Shown here piece after piece: positions 58,130-64,000 of a DNA stretch of 64,000 nucleotides. Below the pieces are notes generated by a model that made no database searches, had not been told where the DNA came from, and was given only the letters and a program-made list of their open reading frames with translations. Position 1 is the stretch's first letter. The number at the start of each line of letters is the position of its first letter. This DNA is from Saksenaea vasiformis B4078 (lineage: Eukaryota > Mucoromycota > Mucoromycetes > Mucorales > Saksenaeaceae). A program made the position numbers and the translations under genes. The stretch is taken from positions 186,001 to 250,000 of the forward strand of contig JNDT01002392.1 in NCBI GenBank assembly GCA_000697055.1. The letters are read 5' to 3'.

Positions 58130-59100
58130 CCTCTTATAATTAACGTTTAGCATTTACAGGATTTTTCCATGATTCCGTGTCTATTTGAAATTATTCGGCG
58201 TCACTCCCGGATGAAGTCTGAGTTCTGAAGTACGTATTTTTGTGTTCTTCCCGATGCTATGATTTGCGTGTCATACTTTTCCATGTTACGTCTGTTTCAT
58301 GCAGAAGACGTGTCAGTGATAGGATCCTATCGCCTCTTGCAGAGGGATGTACTAATGACCTGGTTCTTTTGACTCACATAAGCGATATCTCAAAAACATA
58401 ATTTCATTGTCACATAGAGAAGACGTGTTGAAGATAGGACTCTTCCGCCTCTCACAAAAAAAGACCTTGCAGATAACGGGAAGTGATGCGTATTTAAGGG
58501 AACAGTTCTTTTTCCTTTTTTTTTTTGGTTTTCTTGGCACAGATATCCCCGATAAGGATGTCAATTTTTCGTTACATATACAAGATTATTCATACCTGTC
58601 GTTTAGCCCGCATGATCGCTGTCCCGAAAAGTCTTGGCCAAGTTGGTGCCTTATGCCCTTCGCTCAAGTAAATGTTGTTACACAACCAGGATGCTCGTTT
58701 TCCGCAATAGAGTTGCCAGACTCTGTATCGCCTCAAGTCCTCTGCATGCTATTTACAATGGCTGCTCCCGCGCCATAGGGTCTCTCCCACAATCTTGCCG
58801 CGCCTGGCGCTTGAGGCGCGGGGCTAGGCCTCCGTCGATAGGCAGAATTACCCGTCGAGGGTATGTGGGATGGCATCCAATGTCCCTTCGCTTACTAACC
58901 ATGACTTATTTTATGCTGCTCGACTAAACTTTTTGTCCACTGGAGAGTCCAAGCTCATGTAAGTTAATTAAGCTTCTGACGAAAAATTGATGTACTAACC
59001 ACCGCATATTCGATTCTTCTTTAGAGCAAAGTTGACTCTTCAGACTCGCAAGATTCATTTAGAATAGCGTAAACAACAATTCAATAAATAGTATCAATGG
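58130..59100 (-). repeat. dispersed repeat copy 8 (inverted; head, core, tail B)
   Basis: On the minus strand it starts at about 59100 with ACTATTTATTGAATTGTTG, TTTACGCTATTCTAAATG and the fold-back head to about 58905. Core blocks include CAACATTTACTTGAGCG near 58670, CGGGACAGCGATCATGCG and ATCCTTATCGGGGATATC. Tail B follows: TCCTATCTTCAACACGTCTT, CGTAACATGGAAAAGTATGAC, GAATAATTTCAAATAGACAC and CATGGAAAAATCCTGTAAAT, collinear with copy 5 at 40.3-40.8 kb. Confidence 0.65.
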
Positions 59101-59220
59101 ATAATAACAAACTGCAAGTGTTTCCTTATGTAAGTGCAGCAGTGTGCTGTGGCACATCACGCATGAATATTCTCCGCAAGTTTCAGGCTTTAATCATTAA
59201 AGTAAGTACTAGTAGTTATA

Positions 59221-60564
59221 TTACGGTACGACAATGTTTGTCATTTGAGGAGCTGGTGTTGAAGGAGGGACGATGTCATTCAAGATCTTCGCAACAGTTT
59301 CCAGCGGCTGAACTGTTTCAACAATGGCGTCTGCACCTTCTGCTTGTGCCTCTTTCACAGCCTTGATCATGAAGTCTGCAACCAGCTCGTCATAGTGTTT
59401 CAATTTCGGCTTGTCTTTCTGTTTTACAATCTCCCGGATCAGGTACCAATCGTGCACGTAGTTCTCCTTGTGCACATCAATGCATGCGTAACCATCATCT
59501 CGTATTGTTTGCGCCAGCGCTAGGATGTCATCCCTCATTACCTCTTTTTCCCCAACAAAAACCATGATATTTTTGGGCGCAAAGCGATAAAACCCATGGT
59601 GAAGTTGGTGACTGAGGTTAACAATTGGAAGTGTATTGATATCGACCCGCTTAGAGTCCAAGAATTCTTTAAGTATAAGTTCCCTCAAAGTAGAGGTAAC
59701 TATATCGACCTTCTCAAATTCCTTCCATGAGGCTGACGAGGAATCGGCAGTGACTAGAGGCGAGACCAATAGCATACCAGCAGGAAGTTGGATCTTGGGA
59801 ATCTCACGTGGAGCATTAATATCTCTAAGAAGCTCAGGCGCATAGGTTCGAACAAGAGTATCCAACACAAGAGCGCCGCCTGCTGAGTCTCCAGAGAAGA
59901 TTATCTTCGACCCAGGGACACCCAGTGTCTCTGTGACATGTTTGTAAGCATTGACGCATTCGAGGACCGGGCCTGGATATTTGTGCTTTGGAGCTAACCC
60001 TAAATAATGTTTAGTTGAATATCTCGTTCTCATACATCATTTTTAATGGCTTACCGTATTCCACTGAAACTATGACAGCATTCATTCCGTGTCTGGTGCT
60101 GATATCCTGCAGCCACTGAAGGAATACGTCCATGTACATGACCTACGTAAAGAAAACATATTAGCTAAGCAGCTAACCTTAAACTTTTCATTTTACCGAA
60201 TGGCCGACTCTGAACCCTCCACCTGTATCAAGATTAAAAAATAATTCTTAATGGAACGAAAAAAAAAAAAAGAAGCGCTGCGCATCAATATACCATGAAT
60301 TTCAAAAATGACAAGATCTGCATTTTTCACTCGCTGAAAAGCTGTTTCTTCATCACATTGCCGCATAAGCGGCCCAATAATCGCGCCTTTCCAGGAGTCT
60401 GCTTTAATTTTTTTAATCCATTGTTTTTGTTTCTTCGTCGGCTTGGTCATCTCGGCAATAGCGCCGCGGGCTGCCGAGGGTGGCAACACCAGTGTTGTTC
60501 GTAGCGATTGCTTGACCAAGTGTGCTGGTGAAGATCGCTTGAAGAACCGACGAATTCCGTCCAT
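59221..60564 (-). CDS. alpha/beta-hydrolase (hormone-sensitive-lipase/steryl-acetyl-hydrolase type), 387 aa
   Basis: Esterase or lipase of the alpha/beta-hydrolase-3 group. Four exons: 60564-60294, 60222-60197 (26 nt), 60142-60055 and 59999-59221. The oxyanion motif HGGGF is assembled across the first intron and the microexon (EIHG|GGFRVGHS). The nucleophile Ser is in GDSAGG, the likely acid in VGEKEVMRDD, and the His in NYVHDWYL. NAVIVSVEYGLAPKHKYPGP is typical of the family, whose fungal members include yeast Say1 (steryl acetate deacetylase). The N-terminal ~90 residues are basic (FFKRSSPAHLVKQSLRTTL) and hydrolase-unlike. The natural substrate is unknown. A short hydrophilic C-terminal extension (ETVAKILNDIVPPSTPAPQ) is present. 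Confidence 0.87.
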
Positions 60565-61329
60565 GGATTAACTGGTTTAATCCTATCTGTGCTCTTTCTT
60601 CCGCTTAAATAGCGCTCAAATTTCCCATTTCCCCACGCCTATCTCATTGATTATGTCTTCTTTTAGAAAGGTGTTGTTCCACAGGCCGATACTCTGTACA
60701 CCTTAATGAGTAGAATTTCGTGGTTGTCACCCCATACTACCATATACGTCCCAATCATCTTGGAATTGTGCATATGATAAGGATAAGAGAATCGCACATG
60801 CTCAAGAAAAATTTAGCCCAATTTTATTTGAATGCATTCTAATTGTCCTTCGTCATGGGAGAAATCTACTTCTTGTCCTATGGATAAAACATATCCCACA
60901 AATACGTGAGAAATAGTGCGTTTATTTGTCTTCCTTTTTTTTTAATCAGTTGTAAAGCTTAAGCAGCAGTTAGCGTGATCAACGATGACATGAGCAGGTC
61001 GAGTGAGATAAAGTTCACTTCTCAAGCAAAGCATCTCTGCATCAACAGACAACGACACCTTGCAATGAAAAAGAGCGCACTCCATCCGTCTGTGGCACTG
61101 TTTATCCATAAAGTTACTCAATTTTCTACATTCAACGGCTTCGATGATCCTGTGACTTTGCCTTGCGCGAACTTTAGTGATCCTGACCTGTATCCTCGAT
61201 CCATAATAAAATTTATTTGTAGCAGCGCGGATGCTCGTTAAATTAGTACTATGCAGTACGGAAAACGGCTTAATATCGCTATTGGGTATTTTCTTTTAAG
61301 TTCGCAATTTATGAACATGGAGTGCTGTA
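60565..61329. other. intergenic region, no gene seen
   Basis: About 765 bp between the hydrolase start and the phosphatase stop, with short ORFs only. The first ~200 bp presumably hold the hydrolase promoter. Confidence 0.5.
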
Positions 61330-63655
61330 TCAGCTGCTTAATGAATCCTTTCTCCAGGCCTTTTGTATTTTTCCAATCTCTCGCTGTGAGTCCGGACTAG
61401 GTGGATTTGCTGCGTCTATCAGTTGCCACTCCGTGCCCGCAAAATTACTGACACGCCCATGAACACTTTCTTCTAGTTTCATTAATTCTGCAACAAACCC
61501 GATATTGGGCGATGCGTTTGGCCGGGCCTTAATGACATGTCGATATGCACGCTTCAGAGTCCAATGTTCAGATAAAACAAGATAAGCCAAGATCACCGCC
61601 ACGGATCGAGACTTCCCTGCCTTGCAATGAACATAAATAGGCTCGTGGTTCTTCTTTGCGTCGTCTAAAATTATAAATTTGTTATCATTCGAACGTTGCT
61701 CTTCCTACAAATCACTTACCGATAACTCCTACCGCCTTCCTTAGCGTGCTATCCACATCCCGCATTTCTATAGTATCTCGGGCAGCAACCTTGGTATAGA
61801 TAAAATTTTGCTTAAGCCCAGGCACATCGTCGTCACATTCTTCAGCCATGTTAAGGATCCTCCGGATCGACTTGGATTTCAAGTTTTTCGCTTGTGGTAC
61901 AGTGGCAATTTCGGGTCCAAGGTACAAAAATCCAGGAACAATCTCTGAGACGATAAATCTAAATTCGTCCGCTGTTGCTGGGGTCGCTTCGTAAGATAAC
62001 GCTGTATAATACTGATCACTGGAGGAGCAGTCGTCATCGGCATTTTGGAGGGAGGATGCTACTGTTGCATCTTCTAAGGGTGAAGTCTCTGTATTTTCGG
62101 AAATGCATGTCTGTTTTTTATATTCAGTGTCATTAGCCTCGACGATTTTCTTCAGGTCCTTGCGCGTTGATTTTGTATTGCTATCTTTCTCTTTTGCGTC
62201 TGCTCCATTTCGGTTGAGGTTAAACTGCTTTCCTTTATGCAACCTTGATGTATCCAATGTAAACACGCTTGCTCGCCGTGGGGTAGCAGTGTTGATGCTC
62301 ATGGATGGATTCGAAGACGTTATTGCGCTGCGTGATGAGGTAGGGATAGGGGCTGGTAATCTTTGGCTTATAGAACGTCTGGGCCTGACATCATCCAGAA
62401 TGAATTCTGGCAACGAATGGTTTGTGTCATTCTCAATATCATGTCCGCACATATAACGACAAGCAGCATCCCACTGTCTGAATCCTTCAAACCCTCCCTT
62501 CAACCAATATACTTGTGGTGTTGAATCTATAGCATTAAGACATTTGTCCAAAACACCTATAAGGGTCCACGCATGTGATGTTTTGTCGCTTTCATCCATA
62601 TGTTCGTCACAAACGACAAATCGCGCATGGCCTGGCAGATGTTTCATGTCCAGGACGGCATCATCTAGAGAGTATGCGCCTAGTCGCTTAATCCAATTAA
62701 GATATAACTCCTTTCCCTCGGTCGAAGTGATGAAATTTTGGAGGCTAAAATTAGATAGCGCTCCCCGGCGATATCGCTTAATCAACAGGGTCGGCAGATT
62801 CACATTGATTGACTGAGCGATACGTGCTTTTTCATACTCTGGTAAACTGCGCATATCGATCACGAGAGGTTTCCCCTCAGATTTGACATCGAGCATGGAC
62901 GCGAGCTCGTGTGGCATAATAGGTGCAGAAGCCTTGATGGCGTTCGAAATAAATCCAGTTGAAGCTCCATGTGGGTTATGCGACGCGTTGATGAGAATCC
63001 CGGACGTACGTTTGCCTACCCGTCCGCTCGGAGGTGTACGATGACAACTAGTCCCATTTCCGCTGCTGATTGTAGATAGCTTACGTGGCGAAGAAGGAGA
63101 TGGATGAAAATGGTTACGACGGTACATGGACTCCTCCCCGCGAGATTGGGCATTTGGAGACGTCGGTGAGGCTTCGGATCCCAACAGACACTTCTTGCTG
63201 GATGGGATTATGGTAGGCACGCTGCTGTTCTGGTGTCTATACGGTCCTAAAAGCGGGGAAGTCTCCGTCTCAGTCGAAACATGTCGTCGAAGATTGTTGG
63301 CTGCCGATACTAATCCCGCCAGGTTGATTCCAGAGGAATCCCGCTTCCGAAGACTCTTGCCTGCTTCCTGAGCCTGGCGATATAGTCCAGTATGACTAGA
63401 AGAGCATTTGCGAAGCGACGGCGATATAGAGGTTGTAGGAGGCGCGGAGCGTAACATCCTGGAGGACCGAGGCGATCGTGGGATGGTAATCGTTAGCTGT
63501 GCGGGTTCATCAATCTTGGTCTGTGTTTGAAACGCTGCCGATAGGATATCAATGACATTTGGAGAAGATGGTGCCGAAGCTATACAAGGATTATCATTCT
63601 GATCATTGTCCACAGGTGATGGCATAGTTGTGGGAATGCTTAAAGCAAGAAGCAT
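61330..63655 (-). CDS. rhodanese + dual-specificity phosphatase (MAP-kinase-phosphatase-like), 756 aa
   Basis: Two exons (63655-61720, 61664-61330). The N-terminal ~220 residues are Ser/Pro-rich and probably disordered. A rhodanese/Cdc25-homology region follows (HELASMLDVKSEGKPLVIDMR, then VYWLKGGFEGFRQW). After another disordered stretch comes the catalytic domain: FIVSEIVPGFLYLGPEIATV, IRRILNMAEECDDD and the active-site loop VHCKAGKSRSVAVILAYLV, with the nucleophile Cys in C-x5-R (CKAGKSR). Rhodanese plus DSP is the layout of MAP-kinase phosphatases, where the rhodanese part docks the kinase; the target MAPK is inferred. The intron lies just before the active-site loop. Start could be 63655 or the Met at 63625. 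Confidence 0.85.
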
Positions 63656-63739
63656 AACACCTAACAAAATCTGGTACGCTTAGAACTCACCCCTCAATTA
63701 CAACTCCGCCAACCAGCTGTCAAGGACTCGCCTGCGACG

Positions 63740-64000
63740 GTTATAGTGATAATGTCCAATCGTATCCAACTTTATCACGACACTGGATTTCGAATGAGCC
63801 TTTGCATCAAATAGATGTTGCGTTATGCTCAAGTAAAATAAATTTAGTGCTGAAAAGTGATGCGTATTTGCGCTGAGAAGTGGTTGTTTTTGGATTAATT
63901 CGAGGAGTAGTTCGCGCCTAGATGACCCGAGTTTTGCATTGAGATGCTTCAATGAAGGTTTCTAAGTATCCCATCGGAAGCAGTAAAGATGTCTCACGAT
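63740..64000 (-). repeat. dispersed repeat copy 9, tail A, cut by the window end
   Basis: Matches, in reverse, the tail of copy 4 and the left part of copy 7: TTGCATCAAATAGATGTTGC, TTATGCTCAAGTAAAATAAA, TTTAGTGCTGAAAAGTGATG, TTGCGCTGAGAAGTGGTTG and AAGCAGTAAAGATGTCTCAC. The copy starts about 85 bp upstream of the phosphatase start codon and continues beyond the window. Confidence 0.6.

Noticed and set aside
63698..63952. 84-codon minus-strand ORF upstream of the phosphatase
   Set aside because: Lies in repeat copy 9; the same sequence in other copies is not open.

Overview
The window is nuclear DNA from a filamentous fungus. Genes carry many short introns (about 40-70 nt), intergenic spacers are AT-rich, and the proteins are typically fungal: class V myosin, a vezatin-like myosin-binding protein, fungal PRO1, Apd1-like, CCL1, VPS16, RRP7 and KIN17. 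The Sel1-repeat array and the repeat-filled spacers suggest an early-diverging lineage, probably Mucoromycota; that is inference. Nothing bacterial, viral or organellar was seen.

Layout. 0-5 kb: a small GPI-anchored secreted protein (-), glutamate 5-kinase PRO1 (+) and a TBC Rab-GAP (-). 5-9 kb: a gene-free stretch with two copies of a dispersed repeat and a decayed ORF. 9-16.3 kb: a small secretory-pathway membrane protein (+) and an 18-exon class V myosin (-). 16.3-19.7 kb: gene-poor. 19.7-29.2 kb: an MFS transporter, a TauD-type dioxygenase, cyclin H and an ING/PHD protein (convergent, stops 16 nt apart), and an Apd1-like [2Fe-2S] protein. 29.2-31.5 kb: repeat. 31.5-38.1 kb: a 21-repeat Sel1 protein (+) facing a NUP170/NUP155 gene (-) that appears to lack its C-terminal part. 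38.2-41 kb: two repeat copies. 41-48 kb: VPS16, a vezatin-like protein and a COPI-associated-like membrane protein. 48-52.5 kb: repeats, an unassigned stretch and a 26-bp tandem array. 52.5-57.7 kb: RRP7 and a DnaJ/DNAJ-X protein on a shared 144-bp promoter region, then KIN17. 57.7-64 kb: a repeat copy, an alpha/beta hydrolase, a rhodanese/dual-specificity phosphatase, and another repeat copy cut by the window end.

Most genes are unrelated housekeeping loci. Themes that may connect are membrane traffic (Rab-GAP, VPS16, COPI-associated protein, myosin V and a vezatin-like myosin receptor) and nuclear or ribosome functions (CCL1, ING, NUP170, RRP7, KIN17). The most notable features are (i) a modular repeat family with a fold-back head, a shared core and at least two tails, in about nine copies and both orientations; (ii) five GC-AG introns in five unrelated genes; (iii) microexons of 14, 21 and 26 nt; (iv) a Sel1 array with a 72-residue super-period; and (v) the shortened NUP170. 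Exon coordinates were read by eye from splice signals and frame continuity.
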